Origin: Mesostigma viride | Lineage: Eukaryota; Streptophyta; Mesostigmatophyceae; Mesostigmatales; Mesostigmataceae | Assembly: GCA_009746045.1 (NCBI GenBank) | Contig: RPFO01000406.1 | Location: 3,409,701-3,473,700 of the forward strand | Length of the DNA: 64,000 nt | Reading direction: 5' to 3' | Shown here: one piece after another, positions 9,901-20,133 of the stretch | Layout: each line of letters begins with the position of its first letter | How positions within the stretch are numbered: position 1 is the first letter of the stretch | Made by a program: the position numbers and the translations under genes | The notes under the pieces: generated by a model | The model's database searches: none | The model's input: the letters and a program-made list of their open reading frames with translations, nothing else | Told to the model about the DNA's origin: nothing

Positions 9901-12621
9901 CCTGTTCATCGCACACCGGCTGTCAACTATCGTGCATTGTGACAACATCATCGTGAGTGATCCGCGACAACATCGTGAGTGATCCGCGACAACATCGTGA
10001 GTGATCCATGACAACAGCGTCGTGAGTGATCCATGACAACAGCGTCGTGAGTGATCCGTGACACATCGTGAGTGATGTGATGCAGGGCTGGGGGTAGCGG
10101 GAGGCAAGGGAAAAGGCCTTAATAAAAATCAAGATTTAGAAAAACGGAGGGGGGGGGGGGATTGTAGCTGGTGGGAAGGGAAACCCTTGCCCCTGGGTAC
10201 ACCACGCAGCAGGTGGCAGTGGCCACAAGGTGTTCTTTGTGCTAACTGCATAGGTTCAGGATATCCCTCTCGATGACTCAGGATGGATTGCAGAATTTGA
10301 GGGAAGTGAGGAGATATGAAGCGGGTTGGGCTCAGGGTTGCGACTGCAAACATTTAGGGATCTATATGCAGGAAGATTTGACGGAGTTTGGCAGAGCCCA
10401 TTTCTGCTTTAGCGGCAAAAGGGGGGGGGAGTAGAGGAAGGGGGGGGGAAGGGGGGGGGGAAGGGGGGGTCTTAATGGGTGATGAATATTTCATCAACAC
10501 CCGCCATCAGGGATATTGTTCTTTGCAGTAGGAGGGTCTGAGAGCCAAAGTATCGTATCGTATCGTATCGTGTCGTATCGTATCGTATCGTATCGTATCG
10601 TATCGTATCGTATCGTATCGTATCGTATCGTATCGTATCGTATCGTATCGTATCGTATCGTATCGTATCGTATCGTATCGTATCGTATCGTATCGTATCG
10701 TATCGTATCGTATCGTATCGTATCGTATCGTATCGTATCGTATCGTATCGTATCGTATCGTATCGTATCGTATCGTATCGTATCGTATCGTATCGTATCG
10801 TATCGTATCGTATCGTATCGTATCGTGTCGTATCGTATAGTATCGGGTCGTATCGTATCGTGTCGTGTCGTGTCGTGTCGTGTCGTGTCGTGTCGTGTCG
10901 TGTCGTGTCGTGTCGTGTCGTGTCGTGTCGTGTCGTGTCGTGTCGTGTCGTATCGTGTCGTATCGTGTCGTGTCGTGTCGTGTCGTGTCGTGTCGTGTCG
11001 TGTCGTGTCGTGTCGTGTCGTGTCGTGTCGTGTCGTGTCGTGTCGTGTCGTGTCGTGTCGTGTCGTGTCGTGTCGTGTCGTGTCGTGTCGTGTCGTGTCG
11101 TGTCGTGTCGTGTCGTGTCGTGTCGTGTCGTGTCGTGTCGTGTCGTGTCGTGTCGTGTCGTGTCGTGTCGTGTCGTGTCGTGTCGTGTCGTGTCGTGTCG
11201 TGTCGTGTCGTGTCGTGTCGTGTCGTGTCGTGTCGTGTCGTGTCGTGTCGTGTCGTGTCGTGTCGTGTCGTGTCGTGTCGTGTCGTGTCGTGTCGTGTCG
11301 TGTCGTGTCGTGTCGTGTCGTGTCGTGTCGTGTCGTGTCGTGTCGTGTCGTGTCGTGTCGTGTCGTGTCGTGTCGTGTCGTGTCGTGTCGTGTCGTGTCG
11401 TGTCGTGTCGTGTCGTGTCGTGTCGTGTCGTGTCGTGTCGTGTCGTGTCGTGTCGTGTCGTGTCGTGTCGTGTCGTGTCGTGTCGTGTCGTGTCGTGTCG
11501 TGTCGTGTCGTGTCGTGTCGTGTCGTGTCGTGTCGTGTCGTGTCGTGTCGTATCGTATCGTGTCGTGTCGTGTCGTGTCGTATCGTATCGTATCGTATCG
11601 TATCGTATCGTGTCGTGTCGTGTCGTGTCGTGTCGTATCGTGTCGTGTCGTGTCGTGTCGTGTCGTGTCGTATCGTATCGTATCGTGTCGTGTCGTGTCG
11701 TGTCGTGTCGTGTCGTGTCGTGTCGTGTCGTGTCGTGTCGTGTCGTGTCGTGTCGTGTCGTGTCGTGTCGTGTCGTGTCGTGTCGTGTCGTGTCGTGTCG
11801 TGTCGTGTCGTGTCGTGTCGTGTCGTGTCGTGTCGTGTCGTGTCGTGTCGTGTCGTGTCGTGTCGTGTCGTGTCGTGTCGTGTCGTGTCGTGTCGTGTCG
11901 TGTCGTGTCGTGTCGTGTCGTGTCGTGTCGTGTCGTGTCGTGTCGTGTCGTGTCGTGTCGTGTCGTGTCGTGTCGTGTCGTGTCGTGTCGTGTCGTGTCG
12001 TGTCGTGTCGTGTCGTGTCGTGTCGTGTCGTGTCGTGTCGTGTCGTGTCGTGTCGTGTCGTGTCGTGTCGTGTCGTGTCGTGTCGTGTCGTGTCGTGTCG
12101 TGTCGTGTCGTGTCGTGTCGTGTCGTGTCGTGTCGTGTCGTGTCGTGTCGCATCGGATCGGATCGCATCGCATCGCATCGCATCGCATCGCATCGGAATT
12201 GTACTGTATTGTAATTGTACTGTATGTGGAATAATGAGGCCTAGAAAGGCGCATGAAAACCTGCTTCACAACTATGGATTGCTTGAACTTTGGCTCTGTT
12301 CGGCATTGTTAATCACGATGCAAAGTTTCCAACATGTGGTGACCCTAAACACACAACCTCTCTCACGTGCTTGGGCACTTGGGTGCATGGCTTGGTGGGC
12401 ATCGGGCTGGATGGTGCGGAGTGCGTCGTACATGAACATACCTGCAGGTGATGGAGAAGGGTCAGATCGTGGAGCAAGGGTCGCACACGGAGCTGCTGCG
12501 GTTGGGCAAGATCTACCGCAAAATGTGGGAATTGCAGCAGTCGGAGGATGAAGTGGAGGCGCCCATGAACGGCGAGCTGACAATGGAGGAGCAGGAGGCG
12601 GTCGCACTGCCCAACCACTAG
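1..12621 (+). CDS. ATM1: Atm1/ABCB7/ATM3-type ABC half-transporter, 3' twelve exons
   Basis: Exons 1-24, 485-729, 1676-1787, 2455-2529, 3207-3296, 4397-4438, 6030-6119, 6601-6669, 7708-7758, 8653-8709, 9854-9952 and 12448-12621 join in one frame to 374 residues ending in TAG; the 5' half lies outside the window. The family exports a glutathione/sulfur compound from mitochondria for cytosolic iron-sulfur assembly. Exon 2 holds the end of the membrane domain ([18 protein letters not shown], then YREFRQ) typical of Atm1. The nucleotide-binding domain is complete: Walker A GPSGSGK split from STLVALL by an intron, Q-loop VPQDT on a 42-nt exon, signature LSGGEKQR, Walker [14 protein letters not shown]-loop AHRLST, and the tail [17 protein letters not shown]. 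All junctions are GT-AG; the donor after the 42-nt exon (GTCCGT) is weak. ABCB6/HMT1 is less likely because the [10 protein letters not shown] block is Atm1-like. Family assignment is confident; mitochondrial targeting cannot be seen here. Confidence 0.9.
861..1266. repeat. Tetranucleotide microsatellites (CCAG)n then (CAAA)n in ABC intron
   Basis: About 140 bp of near-perfect CCAG units pass into about 250 bp of CAAA units, with a short mixed zone near 1000-1100. They fill the middle of the intron 730-1675. The long Gln/Pro/Ser or Cys/Leu/Phe reading frames across this stretch are only the open frames of the repeat and are not coding. Confidence 0.95.
3070..3150. repeat. 39-bp tandem duplication in ABC intron
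   Basis: Two copies of a 39-bp unit starting with CTGTTGCTGCTGCCCACTGG (3071 and 3110) lie in the intron 2530-3206, shortly before the STLVALL exon. The second copy is slightly diverged at its end. Confidence 0.85.
3275..3366 (+). repeat. 35-bp tandem repeat copying exon 5 end plus its splice donor
   Basis: The unit starts at 3275 inside the exon (CAACGTGATGGACCTGACG), runs through the true donor CAG/GTAGGG at 3296-3297 and on to 3309. It is repeated at 3310 and partly at 3345. Each copy therefore carries the last exon codons and a donor site; the third has CTAACGCAG followed by CC instead of GT, so its donor is lost. Confidence 0.92.
3914..4097. repeat. 46-bp minisatellite, four perfect copies
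   Basis: Four head-to-tail copies of a 46-bp unit begin at 3914, 3960, 4006 and 4052 in the intron 3297-4396. Each contains CCGGTGAGCATG, a good match to a splice donor, although the unit is not a copy of a neighbouring exon. Confidence 0.93.
4737..5672. repeat. Pyrimidine-only minisatellite, about 42-bp unit, about 22 copies
   Basis: This 0.9-kb array in the intron 4439-6029 has almost only C and T on the plus strand, apart from the AA of CCCAATCC and a single A or G in CCACCCTCC/CCGCCCTCC in each unit. Unit length varies by 1-2 bp through C-run changes. The strand asymmetry would allow triplex (H-DNA) formation. The proline/serine-rich frames through it are not coding. Confidence 0.95.
5955..5979 (+). 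repeat. Diverged copy of the next exon's start inside the ABC intron
   Basis: Twenty-one of 25 bases match the first 25 bases of the exon starting at 6030 (GTCCTCTTCTCCGACACC in the exon). The copy lies 75 bp upstream behind a C-rich tract, but its acceptor AG has become TG. It would encode VLLSDTVHV against VLFSDTVYN in the true exon. Confidence 0.75.
6528..6546 (+). repeat. Decoy acceptor copying the next exon's start in ABC intron
   Basis: CACGCGCAGGAGCCGCACG at this place matches 17 of 19 bases across the true acceptor and exon start at 6592-6610 (CACACGCAGGAGCTGCACG). The AG dinucleotide is kept, so it could act as a competing 3' splice site 64 bp upstream. Confidence 0.7.
7793..7890. 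repeat. About 32-bp tandem repeat in ABC intron
   Basis: Two full copies and one to two decayed copies of a unit containing CACACAGGCCTATTTACCGA follow the signature-motif exon by about 35 bp. The rest of the intron 7759-8652 holds no gene that I can see. Confidence 0.8.
9342..9656. repeat. 15-bp minisatellite (GACCATCCCCCCTCC)n
   Basis: About 21 copies of a 14-15-bp unit lie in the intron 8710-9853. Copies differ only in the length of the C run (five or six), which breaks the otherwise open frames. Confidence 0.95.
9941..10076 (+). repeat. 22-25-bp tandem repeat copying exon 11 end plus splice donor
   Basis: The exon ends GACAACATCATC/GTGAGTGATCC at 9952-9953. Five further copies follow, GACAACATC or GACAACAGCGTC each joined to GTGAGTGATCC, with the last shortened to GACACATC. 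All keep a consensus GTGAGT donor, giving six donors within 130 bp at the start of the intron 9953-12447. Confidence 0.93.
10551..12195. repeat. 1.6-kb pentanucleotide satellite (TATCG)n / (TGTCG)n / (CATCG)n
   Basis: The tract is almost pure. It has about 62 TATCG units to about 10860, then about 258 TGTCG units with short TATCG islands at 10951-10965 and 11551-11692, then a few GATCG and CATCG units at 12150-12195. All three main variants differ only by A/G or C/T transitions in the first two bases. It fills most of the last ABC intron, is preceded by long G runs (10417-10469), and has no stop codon in most frames on either strand. Confidence 0.97.
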
Positions 12622-12629
12622 CGCTGCCC

Positions 12630-13075
12630 AGGCGCTTAGGCACAGGCGCCTGGGCCTAGCGGGGCACCTGGCCCGCACCGATCAGGTAGACACATCCGAT
12701 AGACTAGCAGTCACCACGCCCGTGCAGCCAGGGCGCTGTCCTTACATGGCGGGCCCCCGGCCGTGCATGCGCAGCAAGGTGGCTACCCCTGGACTTTCCG
12801 CGATAGGCTAGGCATGGACATGTGCCATCCTAGAAAGAATGGGCTCACGTGGTAGGGCAGCCTCCTGGTTTATCTGTGATCTGGGGGCTGATGACTCGCA
12901 AAGAAAAATGGCAGGAGGATGTGCAGGATACAATCCCCAAATGGGTGGGGTGCAGCGTGTGGCCTCATTAATTCCGTAGACATAGCGGTTTGGGCCGGGG
13001 CCCCGCAACCCTAACACTAGGCACCCATTCCATCCCAGCACCGTTTCACCGAGGATGTATGCTCACGTGATGCAG
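12630..13075 (+). mobile_element. Old LINE 3' end fragment next to the ABC stop codon
   Basis: Starting about 10 bp after the ABC transporter's TAG, this plus-strand stretch matches the C-terminal and 3' UTR region of the LINE family seen at 22200-22680 and 33600-34060 (GGCACAGGCGCCTGGGCCTA near 12640; ATGCTCACGTGATGCAGT near 13057). It is diverged and carries stops. It would now supply the transporter's 3' UTR. Confidence 0.8.
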
Positions 13076-13405
13076 TTAGTATGGTATCAATTATGTAAAG
13101 CCGGTCAGATTAGTATAGGCTTCTTTTATCAATTCATTAATTAATTAATCTATTATTGAACCCAAGGGTTCATGCTCCGTGGCTCCCCAACGGCCGATTA
13201 AGTGTAAGTTTTAATCAATCAATTAAGCAATAAACGGAGTAATTAACGGAGTACTTGTGTGTCATGCGCATAGGCATGCCACGGAGTACTTGCATTAGAA
13301 AAATAACTACACGAAAGTTGAAACAAACAGACTAAGATCATCTGCATCATGCCCCAACTATTCAGTACTAGATGGGGATATTAACAAATTAATTACACGT
13401 AACAG
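13076..13405 (-). mobile_element. AT-rich stretch with a 3' fragment of a second LINE family
   Basis: No gene is visible. Bases about 13240-13390 match, in inverted orientation, the 3' UTR of the family ending in (TTAC)n: GGCATGCCACGGAGTACT near 13274 and a CCCCAACTATTCAGTACTAG block near 13353. The same blocks occur at 23090-23200 and 38990-39100. Confidence 0.65.
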
Positions 13406-16212
13406 TGATTTGCTTACGACATGCGATTTGGTCACTGCCAACACCCGCTTTCCACATAGTCCAGATGCTCTGGTCACACACACCTCGCCATCTGGCACTG
13501 AACGCTGCATCGACTATGTTGTAATGCGCAAGCGTCATCAAGGATCTGTACTAGCTGCTCGCTCGCACGTGATCCCCCTGGTGCGCTCCGATCATCGCGT
13601 CGTCACCGCCCGCATTCGCCTGCGATTCCCCTCGCACTTTCGTAAGCACGTGGCACCACCTGATTTGCCTACACTGCAGTTGCTTGAGAAATCTGACGCC
13701 GCTCAGGAGGACTTCCCTGAAAAATGCGCCCACAAGCGCGCGGCAGAGGAGTTCGTCGACGCGCTGGACATCCCGGCCAGCCACGCCCAGCTGCCCGCTG
13801 CCGGCCCGGCATCGGCCCTTCGGCACCTCGCTGACAAAGTGCCCGCGGCAGGGGCCCTACTGCCCCCCCGCCGCGCGCCCCGCTTCACCAGCCTGCACCG
13901 GCTCCCCGCCGTTATCCAGGCCCGGCAAGCCCTGCGCGCCAACCGCGACCCCGCCCGCTACGCCCGCCTCAAAGCCGAATAGCACTCGGCCATCCGGCGG
14001 GCGACCAAGGAGCAGGAGGACCTCCATGTCCGCGAGTACATCGCCCACCTCAAGGACCAGCACGGCAAGTACGCCTGGACCCGCCTGCGTCACGCCCAAC
14101 AGCCAGCCGGCGGCGCGCAGCCGGCCGGCCGCGGACGCTCTCTGGCTCGCCGCAGCAGCAGCTTGACCAGTGGTATTCCTCCCTGTCCCGGCTGCTCGGC
14201 GCCCCCCCGCCGCCTCCGCCGCTTGGCCCTCTGGCGGCCGCGCCCCTGGCAGTAGCGCCTGCGGACGTCCCTGCGCCGCCCACGCTGCCCGCCGCTGAGC
14301 AGGACTGCACGTACCCGGCCCTGACGGAACCCCTGGCCGACCCGGCAAAGAGCTACCGCCGACAGTTCACTGAGCTCGAGCTGAGCACCGCCGCCAAGCA
14401 ACTCCGCTTCTACGCCGCCGTTGGCCCTGACCAGCTCCCAGCCCCGGTGATTAAGCTGACGGCGCTCACGGGGTTCCTGCTTGACGTCTGCAACCGGATC
14501 CTGCTTGCTGCCGCGCGCCGCCGATTCCTAAGTGGCAGCACAGCTACCGTATTATGCTGTACAAAAACAAAGGTTCCCCTGACAACCCTGCCAACTACCG
14601 AGGAGTCTGCGTCCAGAGCGCCGCACTCAAGTTGTTCATGCGCATATGATCCTCAACCGCCTTCGCTCTGCTCTCGAATGTCACCTAGGAGAAAGTCAAA
14701 TGGGCTTTCGTCCTGGGCGCAACACCGTCATGGCCATCTTCGTCACGCGCCGCCTCTTCGAGAAAATCGCTCTCCTGCATGCAACCTGCAGGTTGCCATG
14801 GTGAGTTTCCCGCCACCCTGATCTTCGTCGACTTCATCAAGGCTTTTGATTCTATCCTCTGGGACGCTCTATGGGCTGTACTTGCTCGCGCTCGCGTCCC
14901 CACTCCCCTGATATTACCGTCATCCGCACGCTGTATGATGAGGGGTCAACCATGCACTTCGGTGCGCACTCAACACGGCTTTACCCCGCCATGTCCTGCA
15001 GACCGGCGTCTGGCAGGGTTGCGTCCTGTCGCCGTACCTGTAATTATTATTGTAGTGGATAATGTTATGCGCCAGGCACGTGCCCGCTTTGCTAGCACTG
15101 CAGGCCATGCCCCGCTGGCCTGGTGATCACGAACGAGCTTGGGAAAGGGGGGCCGACTAACAAGCAAAATTTACTAGCTGACCTCATTTATGCCAACGAC
15201 ATCACGCTCATCGAGAAGCCGGAGTCTGCCCAACTTTGGCTGGACTGCCTGGCGCTCGAGGCTCGGGCGGTTGGTCTAGAAATCAGCCCCAAAACGGCCG
15301 AGCCCCTGGCCCTCGGCATGGCAGGGCCCCCGCCCGCCACACTCCGCCTCTCAGTAGACGACACCGAGGTCAACTACCCTACTTCAGGCCGCTTCAAGCT
15401 GCTCGGCAGTTGGCTTCCCGACTGCTGATCGAGGACGACCTGACGACACGGATCGGCATGGCGTGCATGGGCGCAACTCCATTACCACCGCCGCTGGTGA
15501 AGCGACCCCGCCCTACCCCGGATCGTCAAGCGTGACCTCTTCAAGGTCGTCGTCATTCTGACGATCCTGACCTATACGGCGCCGAGACCTGGACACTGAC
15601 GCAGGAGCTGGAGCAACGACTGGACGGCAACGTCACCAAGATGCTGCGCAAGGCCCTTGACATCCCCTTTGGTTTGCACATTAGTAATGAGGATTTGTAC
15701 GCTGATTTGCCCTATGTTTCCCACATTCTTAGGCACAGGCGCCTGGGCCTAACCGGGCGCCTGGCCCGCACAGATCTGAGGTAGACACATCAGATAGACT
15801 AGCTGGCACCAGGCCCGCCCAGCCTGGGCGTTATGTCCTCACCTGGTGTGCCCCGCGGCGCGCTGACGGCAGGGCCGGCCGCCACCCGTGGACTTTTCGT
15901 GATAGACTCGGCATGGACATGTGCTACCCTAGACATGACGGGCTCACACCCGGGCAGCCTCCTGGTTTGTCTGTAATATGGAGGCAGATAGTACGCAAGG
16001 CTAGATGGCAAGTAGTGATGAAGGAGACCACCCCCAAGTCTGTGGGTGCTCCGCGTGTGACCGCGTATGGCATTCATAGCGATTCCGACGGGCCGTGAGT
16101 GCCCACACCCCTGTAACTAGGACTTAGATAGCTTACCTCATCCATTCCATCCCATGTTCCCCTCCCACTGAGGACTCATGCTCACGTGATGCAGTGACAC
16201 ATGTTTATTAAT
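13406..16212 (+). mobile_element. 5'-truncated LINE copy (endonuclease end, RT, 3' end)
   Basis: The copy begins inside the endonuclease region (LTTCDLVTANTRFPHS) and keeps the RSDHR motif, the reverse transcriptase (FVDFIKAFDS near 14825), and the C-terminal region to the 3' hairpin near 16172-16195. It is broken by many indels and stops: a TAG at 13980 where the better copy has GAT, and YANDI in place of YADDI near 15190. It is a dead copy of the element at 33535-38930. Confidence 0.9.
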
Positions 16213-16265
16213 AATGCCCCAACTATTTAGTACTAGATCAGGGGATACTAACTACTTAATAAGTA

Positions 16266-16342
16266 TGTAATTAACACGTAACAGCGTTACGTGCTCAAGC
16301 ATAAGTCCTCAGTACAGTCGAGTGCATGGGATGGGATGGATT
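16266..16342 (-). mobile_element. Isolated LINE 3' end with variant hairpin
   Basis: Only the last about 75 bp of a LINE is left, on the minus strand. Its hairpin at 16275-16293 reads CACGTAAC-AGC-GTTACGTG, where other copies have CACGTGAC-TGC-GTCACGTG. Both arms changed together and the stem is still perfect. Confidence 0.75.
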
Positions 16343-17858
16343 AATTAATCAATTAGTTAATTAATTAATTAATTAATTAATTAATTAATTAATTAATAAT
16401 TAATAGACACGTGACTGCGTCACGTGAGCATAATGGGATGGATGGAGCTAGCTATCCAAGACCTAGTTACGGGTTTGTGGGCACCATGGCCCGAATCACT
16501 GTGAATGCCATACTTTGGTCACACGCGGAGCACCCACTGACTTGGGGGTGGTACTATCTGCCACCTACCCTTGCGAACCATCTGCCTCCAGATGACAGAC
16601 ATGCCAGGGGGCTGCCCTGGCGTGAGCCCATAGCGACGTGGGTAACACATATCCATGCCTATCCTATCCCGGAAGGTCCACGGGTGGCGCCCCGGCCGCG
16701 CTCAGCCCGGGGCACCCCATGCATGTGAGAACAACACGCCCAGGTTGGGCGGGCTTGGTGCTTGCTGAGCTATCCATCGTGTCTACCTGATCTGTGCGCG
16801 CGTGCGCGGTGCCTGGCGAGGCCCAGGCGCCTGTGCCTAATAATATGGGGAGCATATGGTACATCAGCATACAAATCCTGATGGCTAACTGTGCAGCTGG
16901 CTAAATGGTATAATATTGAGCACTGTCACTACGTAGCATCTTGGTGACCGCGCCGTCGAGTTGCTGCTCCAGCTCCTGCGTCAGCGTCCACACGTCTCGG
17001 CTCCGTCCATAGGTCAGGGTCGTCAGGATGACGACTTTGAAGAGGTCGTGTTTGACAGTCCGGGGCAGGGCGGGAGTTCAGTTGCTCCACCATGCAGCGA
17101 CGGTGCTCGTGGAGCTGTGCCGGCTGGCCGGTCATACCAATCCGGGTCGCCCATGTCGTCCTCGGGGAGCCAGCTGCCAAGCAGCTTGAAGCGACCGGAA
17201 GCGGGGAAGGGCACTGGGGTGCATCGTCTAACAGGCGGAGCTCAGGGGGGGGGGGCGGCGGCCAGGCCGAGGGCCATGACTTCCGTCTTGGGGCTGATTA
17301 ATTCGAGACCAACAGCTCGGGCCTCAAGAGCCAGGCAGTCCAACCAAAGTTGGGCAGAGTCCGGCTGCTCAATGAGCGTGATTTCGTCGGCATAAATGAG
17401 CTCAGCGAGTGAATTCCGCTTGTTAGTCGGCCCCCCTTCCCCGGTCTCCGTTCTGAATCGCGAGGCCAGCTAGGGGCACGGCCAGCAATGCTAGCAAAGC
17501 GGGCATGTACCGTTCAGTTGGCGCACAACATAATCCACTGCAATAATAATTGACAGGTACGGAGACAGGACGCAGCCCTGCATGCAAGGACGCCTGTCTG
17601 CAGTGGACATGGCGGGGGATAGTGCCATGTTGAGTGCGCACCGAGGTTGTCGACCCCTCATACAGCGAGCGGATGACAGCAATCAGGGGGGTGGGGACGC
17701 AAGCGTGGGCGAGAACGTAACAGCCCAAAGAGCGTCCCAAAGAACAGAGTCGAATGCCTTGATAAAGTCGACGAAGATTAAGATGGCGGGAAACTCACCA
17801 GGCTGCAGGAGTGCGATCTCCTCAATGAGACGGCGCGCGACGAACTGAAGATGGCCAT
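16343..17858 (-). mobile_element. 5'-truncated LINE copy, RT to 3' tail
   Basis: A (TTAA)n tail at 16343-16405 and the hairpin 16408-16426 mark the 3' end on the minus strand. The body runs up to the reverse transcriptase block FVARRLIEEIALLQPGEF near 17830. Frames are broken. It is more diverged from the 33535-38930 element than the copies at 24661-27520. Confidence 0.88.
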
Positions 17859-18808
17859 TAAACTTTAAAATTGTACAACATAAGTCCGTTGGGAGTGCAT
17901 GTAGCACATATCCCTGCATGAGAAGGGGCATATGGCTTTTAATACATTCTTGGCTACTTCCTGCAAGGGTCTAGGGTGTAAACTACACCTGCTCTGTGTG
18001 CACAAACTAGGGCACCTGCACACCACTATGTATTCCAGCACCTAGGGCGGGACATATAATAGGCCTGGACATAATAGCTAGGGGGGAAGATCATCGGCTT
18101 TTTGCCTTTGCACCGTGTGCAGTTCTTGGACGTTTGGAATCATGGCATGGCTAACGTGATGACTGACTAGCTAGACCTTTTCAGTGGTTTTCCATTTGCG
18201 GGTATTTCCTCGTAAATGGTGGGAGAGCGATCGCAGCAATGGTGCTCACCACTAGACACTCCCGGCCGCTGCAGTTAGGCTCGAAACACACGCCCTGATC
18301 AAGCATGCTGTTTCCGGCCCCACCGTCTAGGTAATCTAGTCGCTCTACACGTAGTAAGCCAGCCATAATTTCAATGCACAAGGATACACATTTCCATCAC
18401 CATTCATCTTCATCATCCTGAACGACTCGAACATGCGGACAAGATAACCGCAGGCTCGAGCTACCATGGTCCGGATTCTTCCGATTTCTGGCCTGCGCTG
18501 GTTGTCTCCTTGATAGGGGGGAAGATCATCATGGCTATACAAAGGCTATAGGGCATGGCTTCTCATCACAGAGTGACTCTCTGCATAGCTAGGCTGACCT
18601 TGGCTGAATTCTTAATTAATGCATCATCCATGGGGAGTCCCATTATAGGCAGAGCTTGGCTAAATTCTTAATAACTGCATCATCCATGGGGGGCCATTAC
18701 GGGCGCACATGCGCGTAGGCGTGTGCCACGTGCTAGGCTAATTAGCCTGACTAATCTACACTACTGTTATACATTCCCTGGGCTGAGGTTGCTGGGGTGG
18801 CAGGGGCG
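17859..18808. other. Region without a recognisable gene
   Basis: No convincing ORF is present. A block near 17885-17920 (CATGTAGCACATATCCCT) is shared with 21918-21950. AGGGGGGAAGATCATC occurs twice (about 18083 and 18516), and a roughly 50-bp segment containing GCATCATCCATGGGG is duplicated at 18600-18695. The last 40 bp before 18808 are part of the LINE ORF1 split by the hAT element. Confidence 0.5.
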
Positions 18809-20133
18809 CAGTGACTGGTCATACGCGATACGCGTCGTACGCGGCCACAGGTGTATAATGTATAATACGCGGTGTATATAATGTATTATACGCTGATCGT
18901 ACGCTAACTGTTGAAAACCCCTTTTTTGGCATGGTTTTGAGGGGGTTTCAACATTCTGAGCAACCAACTGCATGGTCTGCTGGTGTTTTTGTCATACCTT
19001 TTGCCTATACATGACATATATAGCATGACCTTGGCATTGCCATCACTACCTAAATACAAGCATAGTTTCTAACGGTCTAACTTGATAGTTTCTCTTCAAA
19101 ATCGAGACAACATGCAACTAAGTATCAATACCAGTATCAATTCACAACTCACTGGAAAGGATAACAGATAATAAATTTGTAGAACTCCAGATATGCATGC
19201 ACTACTGTACATTGCCCCGAGGTGTCGATGACATTGAAGGGCGTCGATGGCATTGAAAGGCGCAAATGAATGCCTTGCACAGCTCCTCGTCCAGCTGCTC
19301 TTTGCTGAGCCCATAAGATGCGGGCAAATCACCGTCGGTGGATTGGCCCTTTGATGATCCGCTTGGCCCAGCCGCCCCAGCAGCGCGCCCCGAGGTGTTG
19401 CTGGAATGAGCGGACACCCAGTTAGAGGCGTCGGTTTCTACAACGTCTGCAAGCCTGTCTTTAAGTGCCGCCCGCACATCAGCCTGCTTCTTGGCGTCAC
19501 TAGTCGCCTTCCTCTTCCTGGTATCGCTTTCCTTCTCCGCCTGCTCGACCAGCAGCCTGTAACGGAGTACTCCATCATCCACGTAGTAGTTATTTGTCTG
19601 CTGCCTATTCTTGAGGATGCGCTCTTTGCTAATGTATGTCCAGACAGTTTCGGATGTGGCCTCTTCTTCATCGGGCCGCACATCATCATCGTGTTCCATT
19701 GACTCCTCATTCGTGTCAGCCATGCCTGGATGTCGATATGCTGCTACGATATAGGTGCCAGACGACCACCACGTTGCTGGCACACCTTATCACCTTCTTG
19801 ATGCTGAATCTTCAGCCTTCCCGCCTTCACATTCCCGCCTTCACAAGTCACAATGAACGCGCTTTTAGCTTTAGTGCATTATACACTAGCTAGCTCATCA
19901 CACAATTATTTGTTCCTACTACAGGTCGGCGCGCCGCAGTGTAGGCAAGCAACGCGGGCTGTAAAATGATGCCAAAACCCACCTCGTAAGCCAAAAATAC
20001 GCGAAAATACGCGAAAATACGCAAAAATACGCGGCGCGTATGAAAGTACCCCATTTTCATACGCGCCGCTCGCGTATCGCGAATAATACGCATCATACGG
20101 CGTATAATACGGCGTAATAATGGCCAGTCACTG
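18809..20133 (-). mobile_element. hAT-type DNA transposon B, 1325 bp, with 8-bp TSD
   Basis: The ends are CAGTGACTGG at 18809 and its inverse CCAGTCACTG at 20133, flanked by the perfect 8-bp duplication CAGGGGCG (18801-18808 and 20134-20141). An 8-bp duplication with CAGTG-type inverted ends is a hallmark of the hAT superfamily. Both subterminal zones are packed with ATACGC/GCGTAT hexamers, likely transposase binding sites. It carries one short ORF but no catalytic domain, so it is non-autonomous. It is inserted in a LINE ORF1. Element A at 39228 is its relative. Confidence 0.88.
19202..19723 (-). CDS. ORF inside hAT element B, N-terminal transposase remnant
   Basis: The ORF starts MADTNEESMEHDDD, 173 residues, acidic start, then VWTYISKERILKNRQQ and a basic segment KRKATSDAKKQADVRAALK. 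Element A encodes the same order (MATESEEMDHDDDG, EDVWTYVSKERVF, RKRKAGSDAGKQADARAA) in broken frames and keeps, between them, a Cys/His-rich segment resembling a BED-type zinc finger that is missing here. By position this is what remains of the transposase 5' part. No DDE catalytic or hATC dimerization domain is present. Function of this short product, if made, is unknown. Confidence 0.5.
   Translation of the reverse strand: MADTNEESMEHDDDVRPDEEEATSETVWTYISKERILKNRQQTNNYYVDDGVLRYRLLVEQAEKESDTRKRKATSDAKKQADVRAALKDRLADVVETDASNWVSAHSSNTSGRAAGAAGPSGSSKGQSTDGDLPASYGLSKEQLDEELCKAFICAFQCHRRPSMSSTPRGNVQ

Noticed and set aside
10472-12551. Frames of up to about 590 residues of TRHD or VSCR repeats on both strands
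   Set aside because: They are the open frames of the TATCG/TGTCG satellite inside an ABC transporter intron; no start context, domain or splice support.
1-12621. ABCB6/HMT1 or bacterial MsbA identity for the ABC gene
   Set aside because: The [16 protein letters not shown] and IIVMEKG blocks fit the Atm1/ABCB7/ATM3 group better.
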